NCBI GenBank assembly: GCA_015680685.1
Contig: MNCI01005473.1
Coordinates: 461,289 to 525,288 of the forward strand
DNA: 64,000 nucleotides
From: Gnetum montanum
Lineage: Eukaryota > Streptophyta > Gnetopsida > Gnetales > Gnetaceae
Reading direction: 5' to 3'
Each line of letters begins with the position of its first letter. Position 1 is the stretch's first letter. The notes beneath the pieces are model-generated. The model saw only the letters and a list, made by a program, of their open reading frames with translations. It was not told where the DNA came from and made no database searches. Positions 35,836 to 47,144 of the stretch are shown piece after piece. The position numbers were made by a program, and so were the translations under genes.

Positions 35836-37250
35836 TCATTGTTTTACTATGTTCTTTATATGTTTTCCATTTTCTTAAATTTTTTATTGATTATTTTATA
35901 TCTTTTTCATTTCTGTGTTAGTCTCTTGTTCTTTTCTTATTTTTCTCAATTAGTCTTATTTGAAATCTTGAATTTTGTTCCACTGCTACTACAAAATTTT
36001 GGAAATGTTTGAATGCAAGTATCAAAGTTGTAATCAATTTACAAGATACTAATTTTGTCCTTGGATTATGTTCCCTAATAACATTCTATCAGTTTTCTAG
36101 TGGTATCAAGTAGTGAGTTCAAGACATCCATCCATTTCATCTATTACTTATGAAGTCTACATCATGGGACCATGAAGGTTCTTTCGCATTGAAACTAAAA
36201 AGTAACATATGATCTTATTACCCAATGAATTGGAAAAGGACCAAGTAGAAATTGGAAAAGGGTATGATCTAAAAGGGATTTGATGTGTTCTTGTCTCAAC
36301 TTCTTTCTTTAGTTTCTTGGATCTTCATTGGTATACCATCACTCCTACTATTGACCGTAAAAGAAAGTATGTCTTTGCATGGTATGGTTCCCATGAGAAG
36401 AAAACACACAACCATAATGGAAATTTAAAGCACACCCCTTAGACACTTCCATGGGCTACAAAAACTAGTTATGGGGCCAGAAAGACATGTTACCCATTCC
36501 TAAAGAGACCCCTCAAACTAAGGGTCTACCTACTTCCTTCTTCTTTTTTCTTTTTCTCTTGGAGTGATGATTGTTCTTTGAGGTTTTCATAGGCTCTTGA
36601 TGGTAGAAGAGGAGAAATATGTTAATGCAAGATCACTATAAGTGGAATGGACTTGGTCTAGACGTAGAACAAATTGGTATCAAACTATCGTAATCACATA
36701 ATTCACCAAGAATCTTATGTAACCAGGATGCAAATAACCTATTCATTGTTCTCTATCTACCCTTTACTCACTCCTTCATCTATCATCTTACTACCTCGTA
36801 CCATGGTAAACTCATAGTTTTGTCTTCTAGAAGGTATAATCCTAAGGCAATCCCTCATATGGATATGGAACCAAACTTTAAATAACTATTCATCATCCTA
36901 GGTGTCTATGGACTTCTTGAGATGAGATGATTCAAGGACATATTCAGTAAACACATGTTTTGGGGTGGACTCACTTACATTTCTTTTGATTTATCTTAAG
37001 TTAAATTCCCTAACCATGAGCCGATTTCACACCTAATCATCTCAATAGCCTTAAAACATCTAGTTTTTGCTCTATTTTGGCATTAAAATATTCTCCAAAA
37101 ACTCATCTCATACACTTTTATTGATTCTATTTGATGAATCATATCCTATTCGTGTTGTTGCTATGATTCTACATATTTTTGGCTTTCATTTGGCTCTTAT
37201 TTTAAATCCAAAATTGTCTAAACTTCCTCCATTTTCAAGTGTAAAATATA
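35836..37250 (+). other. Element A 3' non-coding region
   Basis: T-rich at 35840-35960, then sequence matching B (20580-21480) and C (57530-57850), such as TTTAAAGCACACCCCTTAGACA and AAACTAGTTATGG near 36420-36475. No conserved frame. It probably ends at a worn LTR start near 37250; no clear polypurine tract was found. Confidence 0.6.
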
Positions 37251-37503
37251 TCTATGAATAGTTATGTCAATGCATCCTTCTTAATGCAATAGGATGATTT
37301 GATGCATATCCATTAATGCAGTATAAAAATACTATATACACACATTATAATTAGCACATTTTTCATCATTTCTTCCAAATACTAAAGAATTTTTTTGTAA
37401 TTTTTTAGAGCCACAAAACTTTTCAAAAGCTCTAACTTCCAAACCACATACCTAAATTCATCCTTCTTTGATCCTCAAGCTACCAAAGGTACGCTTTACA
37501 TCA
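37251..37503 (+). mobile_element. Worn LTR fragment of the A/F/C family
   Basis: CATCCTTCTTAATGCAATAGG and TTTGATGCATATCCATTAATG align with U3 of the A LTR at about 12105-12155 (CATCCTTGTCGATGCATC, GTTGATGCATGTACATTG). It could end at ACATCA (37503), where TGGCGGCATTAAACAATAGGA looks like a primer site. It may be the 3' LTR of A and the 5' LTR of F. Confidence 0.4.
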
Positions 37504-39412
37504 TGGCGGCATTAAACAATAGGATTTCTAGAAAAGTTTTTAGGAATTTCTAACTTCCTATGAAAAGATATTAAATTAATAATCACAAGAGATATTATCA
37601 ATAACTAGCCTCTATTAGAACATAAATAAAATAATAATAAAATAAGATCATAAGCTTGTCATCATAAAACAAAGACTTAACAATAAAATTCCAACATCTA
37701 ACCAATAGAACATGACCCGATCAAATAAAGAAAGGTATCCAAAATGAACAAAGATTATGTCTAAGAGCTAATCCTAGGTTATGTTTGTTATCGTAGATGA
37801 TATCCAAGAGAGGATCACATGTAGGAGGATAATTATAGCCCAAAGAGAAGTGAGCCCAAGGAGGAAGGGGCCAACAACAAAAACAACAACCCCAGGAGAA
37901 ACTTGCTAAGCTTTTGCATATTGTCAAGTTACTATGGGAGGAGCCTAAGCTGGAATCTATCAAGTAGATTCCTACTACAAAGACAGGTCAATCCAAGCAG
38001 GATGAGGCCTTAAGACTAAGATTTGATTTAAATGTTACACTTATAGAAGCCTTCTTGGAGAAGATCTAGACTAAGAAGATCTAGAGCTCCATCCTACAGG
38101 AGTTAAACTTGAAGTCGTTCATGGAGTTGACACTAGAAGAAAGTTGAACACAACTACAAGGGTCTCCTTATAATCCATTCTCTCAACTAGTAAACAATGA
38201 TACTTGGAAGAGACCTACCTCTTTTGAAACAATTGATAAGGAGATACTAGTGTTAAAATCAAAGACATCATCATCTCGTACTTGGTTGAGGCCATTATGG
38301 AAGATCTTGATTTACCTAACACTACAACTAAGCTTTCAAAAATCTTCATGCAAGAGGACCTAGAGGACAAGAAAGAATTGGTCTAGTAGTGCTATGGAAT
38401 GGATAGTAAGAAGTATGGTGCCATGACCAAAGTGGAACGAGTGTACTTCAAAATTATGATCTATCACCTTAATCCAATGGTGAGTTCAAGCAAGGTCATA
38501 GATTTCTTCACTAGGGCATATGTAGCTCTAAAGTGGAAAAATTCTGGTCAACCTACCGTAACTCATCTTCCTTGAGATAGAAAAACATTTCAAGGAGAAT
38601 AAGAAGGGAAGAAAGACACTTCCCTTTCCATTCTTGATCAGAAAACTATGCAAGAGAGGAGGAATAGCCCACTATTCTAAGGATGTATCTACCACACTCT
38701 TGTCACATCATGGTAGGAGATGATGAAAGACAAGATCACTACCAAGCTTCAAGAAGAGGAACTACGATCACCACCATTACTTGTAACACTAGAGATGATA
38801 CCAGAGATGCTTGTAACTACTAAAAATCTTAGGAAAGTTAGGGAGCAACAACTATAGCAACAATAAGGCTCTAAAGATGATGGTAAATCCTTAGTGTACC
38901 ATCCATCCATAATCCATTTAAATGAGGTCATAATGATCATTAACTAGCTAGACACTAAGATGCCATCGTTGTTCTCAGCACAAAGAAACTAGAAACCTAC
39001 TCACTCAAATCCTAATTCCTAAGAAGTAACTATGTTAATTCTAGGACAAGCATTCTTTGAAATTTCTGGGAGTGTAGCAACCTTTTCTATAATGTTGGAA
39101 GAAGATGAAGAAGTGACAGTCCTGATCATGTCACACAAGAGCCAGGAGACAATGGTAGAGGTGGTGGCAAATCATGTTGGAAAGGCTTTGAATGCTCATG
39201 TTGCATCTATTCTTGACATTGCTACTATGGTACATATGCATGCATTAGTGGGAGTAGAGAGCAAAAGAATGAACATTGCCCAGCATGAGAAAGTGTTGGA
39301 AAGAGTCATGGGATTTGAGCAACCACTTCCAGAGATCTTTAATCTTCTAGAAGATGTATTAGCAATCTAGTTACAACTACTAGAGATGAGGGTCAAGCTA
39401 CTAATTGCTAAT
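37504..39412 (+). pseudogene. Unit F accessory ORF, 5' part
   Basis: From about 38250 the plus strand reads VKIKDIIISYLVEAIMEDLD, then KIFMQEDLEDKKELV, then GMDSKKYGAMTKVERVYFK and IMIYHLNPMV. After a frame change come EIEKHFKENKKGRKTLPFPF and LIRKLCKRGGIAHYSKDVS. This block matches E on the other strand (GELMTKERIYFKIGMYHL; ALPFPCLIRKLCRHASI). The stretch 39032-39370 is open and helix-rich. It resembles what is annotated in plants as putative plant transposon protein, from memory. The ORF is cut at 39412 by insertion of E and resumes at 47947. 37504-37760 shows no frame. Confidence 0.65.
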
Positions 39413-40193
39413 TGATGAGTGGCAAGGTATGCCTACACTCAACCATACAAACACGAGTGTTTCACACACGATCCGATTGAACTCCGCAGATGGACTAGCT
39501 GTGGTATCTAGACAGTTATCGTTAGGTTGCAATTTGCTATCTTCCCATCTGGACTAGTGTTAACTTTTTCACGTATGGTTTAGTCTAGAGTGAGGTGTAT
39601 GATGTGTTCCTATGCTAACACTACTCCTGGGTATGATGGTAAATAAGATTAACTAAGCTAAGAGAGGAAGGATGAGAGAGAATCTAAACTAGCCTAAGTG
39701 TGATGAGAAATTGTTCCTCAACCATCCATACACATCTTGGACTTTGTACACGACTACAGTTGGGATTACCAAGTGTAGATCCTAGGTAGGCTAATGGGTT
39801 ACCAAGTAGTCACACTTATATGCTCATAATCAAGTTGTACTCATTCCGTGTTTAACAGGAGTTTAGGGTAATAAGCTATTAACTAAGAAAGCAGTAAATA
39901 ACAATTAAATAAATAATTAAGCTAAGTGAATGATGCAATGATGAAGTAATCTTGATCTTTATTTTTGATCATGTGCATGTCCAAGTACATCACACTCGAA
40001 TAAATATTCCGTATAATTACAATCACCACACTAAGAGCATACACTGGGAGGAAAAGGGTTGAGAGGAAAAATGAAAACTAAAATCAAAACTAACTCTAAA
40101 ACTTCCCAACTCCTTATCGGAACTATCTACCTCTTATTTATAGATGAGGAGACAGGCTACGATATCACGGCTAGGTTAAATAGTGACTCATCA
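39413..40193 (-). mobile_element. 3' LTR of element E
   Basis: 781 bp. On the minus strand it begins TGATGAGTCACTATTTAACC. A GATATC word (about 40160) precedes the TATA box CATCTATAAATAAGAGG (plus-strand 40131-40148). It lacks a 16-bp piece of the GATATC palindrome present in the other LTR. Confidence 0.9.
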
Positions 40194-40204
40194 TACCCCC
40201 ATGA
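40194..40204 (-). other. Polypurine tract of element E
   Basis: Minus strand CATGGGGGTA immediately before the LTR start TGATGAGT. The same CATGGGGG tract precedes the LTRs at 22083 and 49394, another sign that B, E and F/C are related. Confidence 0.85.
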
Positions 40205-40499
40205 CTGAGTGAAAACTCGTCCTCACGTTACAGTGAGAACATGATCCATTGATTACACAGTGGATAGGTACAAGATTATTGGATGGTGAAAATGGGTTTA
40301 TGCCGTAGTGTGGAGTCAAAACAAAATTAAGACACAACACAAAGAATGTGCTACAGCTACAAAATTGGTGGAACTCATGTAGTTCCTAGTGGTGGTGGCT
40401 CCTCCATAGGTGCTTTCCCCTTATCTTATGCTCTAGGTCTTGGGGCTTGATGGCGTTAAAGTATGGCCTGGAGTTTCTCCTCTTTAGTCTGAGGATCTT

Positions 40500-43164
40500 G
40501 TGTTGTCCATGCTAATGTTCTGATGTTTGATGGAGTTGACACCTCCCATGGGTAGGGTAGTTGCAGAAACATTTGATTTGCCTTGACATACTAGGCTGCA
40601 AATACCCATCATTCCTCCTCATAGGCTCTGGATTTGTCTCTGCACTCTTGAAAATCTGCAAGCCGTCAAACCAAATCTGTTGTGACATATTTTTAGCCTT
40701 GGTAGCTTGCCTTCACCACCTCAAGTTCAGAATTTGCAATCTCCAGTTTTCACAATATCTTCTTGCATTCTGCAAATTCTGTTTCATATTTGACATAGGT
40801 GGTAGCTACCTGTTGCTTGAGCTTTGTTCTTGGGTGCCCTGCTATTAACATGGCAAGGTTGGCATACCATAAGTTTGCCAACTCCATGTATTCTGTAAGA
40901 TCTTAGATTTGTAGGTCTGAGTTCTTAACTTCCGCCTAGTGGGCAAATGCATATGTCTCCAATATGGCTCGCCAGTCAGTGTGTTGAGCACTGATAGCAT
41001 TGATGTTAGCCTTGGCCATATGGATCTCCTTCTCAAGGATCTGTTTGTACATCCCCACTTCGTCCCATAAGTGCTCCTTTAGCTTTTTATGCTGTTTAGC
41101 CTAATTTTTCCACTCGCTTATTTCGATATCTGTCTTTTGATGGATTACGCGTACCTCCTCCATTAAGAGGGTTCAATTCTCCCTAGCTAAATGGCTCGTC
41201 TTGGTTAACCCAGATGAATTGTTCTCGCAACTAATGGAAATGTTCTTTGAGAACATTCTTTTGCTTCTCCACAACGGTCAACCGAAGGTTGTCGATAACA
41301 AGCTGCTTGTTTTCCTCTTGTAAGGCTTTAAGTGCCTTGATATGTGCATGAGTTTATGCCTGTGTTGTAGAGGCATCCCAAATAGCCTTCTCTTTTTCTT
41401 CTACCACCTTCTTATTCTCCATTAGTAGTTTGGTTAGTTGCTCAATTTTGAAATTGTCTAGCTGGTCTACAGGAACAAATTTCAAGGGGTGCCGCTGTGC
41501 TGCTTGTAGGGCCACGAGCTGCTCTTGCAATTTTTACACCTCTGCTTCAGCATGCTTGGTCCTCGCCTCTGTCAAGACCAGCTTTCCCTTGGTGGAAATG
41601 AGTTCTGATTGAATTGCCATAATATCTTGAGGGATGTCAAACAAATACATCATTATTTGTCCTATTTGTAGCAATCGATCAAGTGCATCCTCATGTTCTA
41701 CAGGAGTCATTGAGGTTCCAGCCAATGTTTGAGCATCCCATGCTCCTCTAAGATCTAGTGGTGGCACAACAAGTACATTAAATGATTCTTTAATGTGGTC
41801 TGTGATCACTTATATAGCTCCTGTGCCACCCTGGTGTTGCATGACCACCATAGTGGCCCCTTCACTAGTTTCTAATTGCACTTGGAAAGATGTCACATTT
41901 CCTGAGATCTATTGTGTGACCAAGTACTTTCCTCTCCTCCTGTATGAATAGACACTTCACCCATTGAACAATCCAAAGAAATTGTGGGTTGTATGGCATC
42001 ATCAATGATGTGGAAGAGATTTACATCATCATGACTTCCCCAACTGACTGTCTCAGCGATGGCCTTGAGATGGCTCATCAACGGTCTGTAATCTTGCGGC
42101 GGTGGTGGTTGATCCTACTCTGTGCTAGGCCCTGCTTCCTATTGTTGGCTGGGTCCTGTACTTGGAAGTTGGCTGGGTCCTGCAAGTTGAGTTGCAGTTG
42201 GTCCAACCATCTATTCTTCTTCTTGTTCTAGTCCCAGCCTCTCACCAGTGATTTTCCTTGCAGCAAGTGGCTTTAACAGTTTAGCATATGAAGCATTTTG
42301 GGCTTTTTAGAGGACATCATTAGTGTATCCCCTAATACTAGCATGTCGGCATAGCTTCCTGATAAGGCAAGGGAAGGGCAACGCCATCTTCCCTATCTTT
42401 CGTTCCTCGAACTGCCTCAGGATCTCTGTCAAATATAGATGAGGCAGGTTAGCATTAACCTTTTCCATCAGCACTGCATATCCTCTTTCCAAATATGTTG
42501 AGATTCTTTTTAAGCCCTTCGTGGGGAAGAGATGATACATTCCAATTTTGAAATAGATCCTTTCTTTCGTCATCAGCTCTCCAAATATCTTATCCCTGCC
42601 ATATGTCCTTTCCAACCAAACTCATTGCACATCAGGGTCTAAATGGGTAGACAACTGAGCAACCTAGGGCCCTATATTCAGAATGTTTAATACTTTTGAA
42701 ATGGCCTATGTGGAGAAATTGACTGTCACACCATAAATATTAACGATGGTCCCTTGTTCTCTATTGTGCTAGAATTGGTACATCTCCCCTAGGTACCAGG
42801 CACTGCTTTCGGAGAGGGTAGGACATAAGGGAGATCCTTTGAGGTGATCCCTAATAGCCTCAGAAGTGAACTCTACAAAAGATTCAAAATTTAATTCCAC
42901 AATCACTGCAGTGAATGTGGACCTTTCGTGGATAGCCTGAACACAATCTTGGGGCAACGTGAGATGTCGTCCCTGTTTAGGTGCTGCAACAGCTCCTCCT
43001 TCTACCTACTCGAACTATACAATAGGAGGGTCCTCTTGATGAATGCTAAATGATTATTCCTCCTGCTTTGCATGTTGTCTGGTAGGGACTTCTTCTTTAC
43101 CTCTCCTAGGTCGTTTACTTCCACCTTAAGTAGGACCTTCCTATTGTCCACATTTTGGGGACAT
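40500..43164 (-). pseudogene. Element E accessory ORF: conserved block plus coiled coil
   Basis: ATG at 43164 (MSPKCGQ) opens a frame holding to about 41893 with scattered stops: LTLPQDCVQAIHERSTF, LNFESFVEFTSEAIRDHL, WLERTYGRDKIFGELMTKER, IYFKIGMYHLFPTKGLKRI, LERGYAVLMEKVNANLPHLY, LTEILRQFEERKIGKMALPF, PCLIRKLCRHASIRGYTND. A Gly/Pro/Ser/Gln-rich linker follows (about 42250-42130). After a frame shift near 41900 the text continues as KESFNVLVVPPLDLRGAWDA and then heptad-rich helix (EQLTKLLMENKKVVEEKEKA; KALKALQEENKQLV), a probable coiled coil to about 41000. Total near 880 codons. The first block is shared with F. No catalytic motif is recognised and the function is unknown; I suspect a structural or RNA-binding helper for a pol-less element, which is inference. 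Confidence 0.7.
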
Positions 43165-43740
43165 CTGCAATCACACGAGGACAAGTGTTAGTAAGGTTGT
43201 TTCTAAAGTTAAGTTATACCTTACTTCTTTCCTTAATTAATTAATTTATTTTATCTCCGTTTGATGTTTCCTAAAAGATTATAATAGTGGGTCCTTTTTA
43301 CTTAGGTGGTTTTCAAATTTAGTTTCCTGATGTACCTAAGGGGATGAAATTGTTTTTGACACATTTTATTCTTAATTTTACAACTAATTACCCTTGATAA
43401 TGTCCTTTTGGTGATGAAAAATTCCAAAAAAGTTATGTGCTATTCGATGTATGTCCCTCCCCCACGGCTAAGATAAACACTCTGGGTTCGAGTAGGTTCA
43501 GACGAAATAAAAATCAGAGTACCAGCAAGCAAGATATAGGTAGAAAAGCAAAGGTCTCACACTCGCAAGTCGTAGAGAAAAATTTGAAAAATTCCTCCAC
43601 ATGAATTGTGAAAAATGATGCTAAGTGTTGCATGGTGTCACCTATATATAGGTCGGATGGAACACGATATCGCGTATGATACATCGCGTACGCAATATCG
43701 CATCCGTGATATCGTGGCCCTAGTGATATTGGGCACAATA
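43165..43740 (-). promoter_or_regulatory. Internal promoter and 5' leader with likely 3' splice site, upstream of the E accessory ORF
   Basis: On the minus strand a cluster of GATATC/GATATT words (plus 43659-43735) precedes a TATA box, CCTATATATAGG (43631-43643), the same order as in the LTRs of B and E. About 440 bp downstream, CTTACTAAC (43187-43195) resembles a branch point and is followed by a pyrimidine-leaning stretch and TGCAG ending at 43165, exactly before the ATG at 43164. Donor candidates are AAGG|GTAATTAG and TTAG|GTACATC. It could instead be a relic of another LTR nested here. Confidence 0.5.
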
Positions 43741-44055
43741 AAAGATACCAAATTTTTTAAGGTATTTGTGGAATAAAAAATGGGAATTAAGGACATGGGG
43801 CTATTGTTAAGAGGTTCTAGGGTAATTTAATTAGTTTGAAAGGCACAAATAATTATTATGGTGTGGAATTTATTAGTAAGGACCTCGGATGGTAGAGAAA
43901 AAGGCTATGTGATGGTACATAGGAACATTGTAATGTAGAGGGATAGTAGTAGGGAAAGAATGTCATGATAAATGGGTTGAGGGTAAGAAATGGTGTGTGT
44001 GAGCTATGCCATAAGTGAAAATTACAAAAAATTACACAAGTGGGTCCTCCCCAAA
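43741..44055. other. Element E spacer left of the gap
   Basis: AT-rich with no recognisable frame. It runs directly into the assembly gap, so its nature is open. Confidence 0.4.
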
Positions 44056-44891
44056 NNNNNNNNNNNNNNNNNNNNNNNNNNNNNNNNNNNNNNNNNNNNN
44101 NNNNNNNNNNNNNNNNNNNNNNNNNNNNNNNNNNNNNNNNNNNNNNNNNNNNNNNNNNNNNNNNNNNNNNNNNNNNNNNNNNNNNNNNNNNNNNNNNNNN
44201 NNNNNNNNNNNNNNNNNNNNNNNNNNNNNNNNNNNNNNNNNNNNNNNNNNNNNNNNNNNNNNNNNNNNNNNNNNNNNNNNNNNNNNNNNNNNNNNNNNNN
44301 NNNNNNNNNNNNNNNNNNNNNNNNNNNNNNNNNNNNNNNNNNNNNNNNNNNNNNNNNNNNNNNNNNNNNNNNNNNNNNNNNNNNNNNNNNNNNNNNNNNN
44401 NNNNNNNNNNNNNNNNNNNNNNNNNNNNNNNNNNNNNNNNNNNNNNNNNNNNNNNNNNNNNNNNNNNNNNNNNNNNNNNNNNNNNNNNNNNNNNNNNNNN
44501 NNNNNNNNNNNNNNNNNNNNNNNNNNNNNNNNNNNNNNNNNNNNNNNNNNNNNNNNNNNNNNNNNNNNNNNNNNNNNNNNNNNNNNNNNNNNNNNNNNNN
44601 NNNNNNNNNNNNNNNNNNNNNNNNNNNNNNNNNNNNNNNNNNNNNNNNNNNNNNNNNNNNNNNNNNNNNNNNNNNNNNNNNNNNNNNNNNNNNNNNNNNN
44701 NNNNNNNNNNNNNNNNNNNNNNNNNNNNNNNNNNNNNNNNNNNNNNNNNNNNNNNNNNNNNNNNNNNNNNNNNNNNNNNNNNNNNNNNNNNNNNNNNNNN
44801 NNNNNNNNNNNNNNNNNNNNNNNNNNNNNNNNNNNNNNNNNNNNNNNNNNNNNNNNNNNNNNNNNNNNNNNNNNNNNNNNNNNNNNNNNNN
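44056..44891. other. Assembly gap of 836 N
   Basis: Unknown sequence inside element E between gag tail and accessory ORF. Reading frames predicted across it are artefacts. Confidence 0.99.
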
Positions 44892-44989
44892 ATGAGGTTA
44901 CTTATAAAAATGTAAAAAGACAAAAAGGTAAAACAAAAAATTGAAAACTGAAAAATTGGGAAACAAAAAGTTGTAAAATTGAAGAAAAC

Positions 44990-47003
44990 AAAAAGTGGTT
45001 ATTAATCCTGCTTGTTACTAGAATGGGGAATATCCACCATAACTAAATAATTGAGAATGGCAAGGATTAATAAATGGAAGATGAGGATCCTTGCATGTTG
45101 GAAATATTGGGGCCTGGTCGTACTTATCCCATCAGGGTTCACACACCTAATTATAGTGAGCATAGTGGGGCAATTTATAAGATGTGGTTCTTGGGTAAAG
45201 AGTTGACCCACTATGATGTTTGTAACTGTAAGATGGTATGCAAGGATTGGAATGTTGTCCTCCATGCCTGTGTTCATTAGGCCGTATGATTGTTGGAGTG
45301 TTAATTGGTGGCCCTCTTAAAGTGACATGAGGCATTGGGTTCGAAGATAAGGGTGCACCACAGGGTTGGACTTGTGTTGAGTTGGAGGATGCAGTGGCCT
45401 TGGAATTGTGTTGTCCCTTCCTAGGATCATTTCTAAAGAAGGGATGCCTCCGATGTTGTTGAGGTCTCTCACTGTTGTCGGCAATAGTAGAACAAGTAAC
45501 GTTTGGAGGTTTTCGCTATGGTGTAGACACCTTAGGAATAGTTGGTGGCAATGTAGAAGGATGAAAAGGATGAGAATGTTGAAAATTAGGAGAAGTGAGA
45601 GGTGCACGAGGTAGTGGTTGTGTTAAGAACATGGGCTAATAGTATTGAGGATAATAGTAATGCAGCAAGGTAGAGTATGTTGACCTAGTTGGAGAAACAG
45701 GGTATTGGACTAAATAAGCATTTGAATTCGGCTGATATGAAGGGTGTCTCCAGTTTAGGGGTGGCTTCCCCCACGACTGGGATTGTTGCCACTATGATCG
45801 AACACAATATCTTTGTACAAACTTGGGATGTAACGTGCTTCCCCAATGCTCATATAAATGTAATAGGGTTGGGCACTGGCCCTTGGGGTGATCGTATAAG
45901 AAAATGTTACATTCATATGTATGATCGGAAGTTAAGCTCTTATTTTCTTCATTCCTTCTTTCTGAATGTCTACTGATACTTTGTCCTGCTTCTCAGGTTG
46001 TCAAAACTCTATCTCTAATAATATCAATATATTCTCCACACTTTTTATGCGTCCATTCCAACATCTTATTGATCTTTGCCTTGACTTCCTCTAACGATTA
46101 TTGTACTCGCAAAGATGGTTCTTTCCCCTTGTGGTAGGTTGATTTCTCCTTTTTGTGAGTATGGACCTTTGTTAAGTTGAGATTTTGGTCCTGTTGATGT
46201 TTTTCAACACTCTCCCATCTAGCCATTTCTCCCTCTTCTTTTGCTACCCGCTTAATAAGCTCTTGGACTTGATGGACTCATAGTTCGTGTAGTTGACCTT
46301 GGGCATATATCCCCAGGGTTTCTCTTGTTGTATCATGAAGCCCATCAATGATATGGTACATTAGCCTTTCCTCAGAGAACCCATGGCTTGGACATTTGTT
46401 TAATAGTGCATAATATCTTTCTAAGGCCATGTCCAAGGGTTCATGTTGTGCTTTTTTTCACTCTTGGATTTGTTTCCTCAAGGTTGACACTCTTGCATAA
46501 GTTTGATATCTTTTGTTAAAAAGTTCTACCATTATCAGCCAAGGTCGTATTGAATTTGGTCTTAATGATCTATACCATACTTTTGCTTGGTCAATGAGTG
46601 TCATAGGAAATAGCTTGAGTTTTTGCCAACTGTTATCAATGTTGTTCCATGTGCAAGCATCGTAGAAGGCTTGTAAATTTTGATGCAGATCTAAGTCATA
46701 GCCTCTTAAAAAATTAGGAAAGTTCTTTAAATTGAGCTTGGGTAGATGGCTCTCTTTACGATGCCTATGGAAGATTTGCACAGCCTTTTGTATTTGTGTT
46801 AGGCTTGTAACAGCCAATAGGGGTTCATCATCATCGGGTAAGTTAAGCTTTCGTGCGTTGGGATGACATTGCTTTCTTTTATGTTTATAAGAAAACCCCA
46901 CCTTAGGCTGCATACTCCAATCTTCATTGTCATATAGTTCGTTGGTTCTCCAATGAACTTCCTTACTAGATGTGGCATTATTATAGTCTTGTAGGAGATG
47001 CAT
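44990..47003 (-). pseudogene. Element E gag with Pro/His-rich tail
   Basis: ATG at 47003 (MHLLQDYNNATSS). The core is open to 46458: LPKLNLKNFPNFLRGYDLDL, WQKLKLFPMTLIDQAKVWY, ELFNKRYQTYARVSTLRKQ. The same frame continues past a TGA (TGG in the relative) with LERYYALLNKCPSHGFSEE and YHIIDGLHDTTRETLG to about 45980, then a knuckle, CNIFLYDHPKGQC (second Cys lost), and LHPKFVQRYC. After frame changes a Ser/Pro-rich region ends in NPCIPSYSYKHHSG, YKLPHYAHYN and LFSYGGYSP (about 45030). Close to the gag of B. All stops in the core are explained by single transitions. Confidence 0.85.
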
Positions 47004-47125
47004 TGTTGTGAAATTGTGTGTGAATTTATATGTGACTTTTTATAATTATTTCTTTCTAAAAGATATATTGTTAATTCCTATATAATGATCTTGTATGATA
47101 TAACTAATCTAGATAACTAGCACCA

Positions 47126-47144
47126 TCCCTAGCAAAGACGCCAA
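47126..47144 (-). other. Primer-binding site of element E
   Basis: Minus strand TTGGCGTCTTTGCTAGGGA, directly after the LTR end ACTCATCA. Same type as in A and B and the least decayed copy. Confidence 0.88.

Noticed and set aside
43856-44944. Long reading frames across the N run on both strands
   Set aside because: They consist mostly of unknown residues from the 836-base gap; only short flanks are real sequence.
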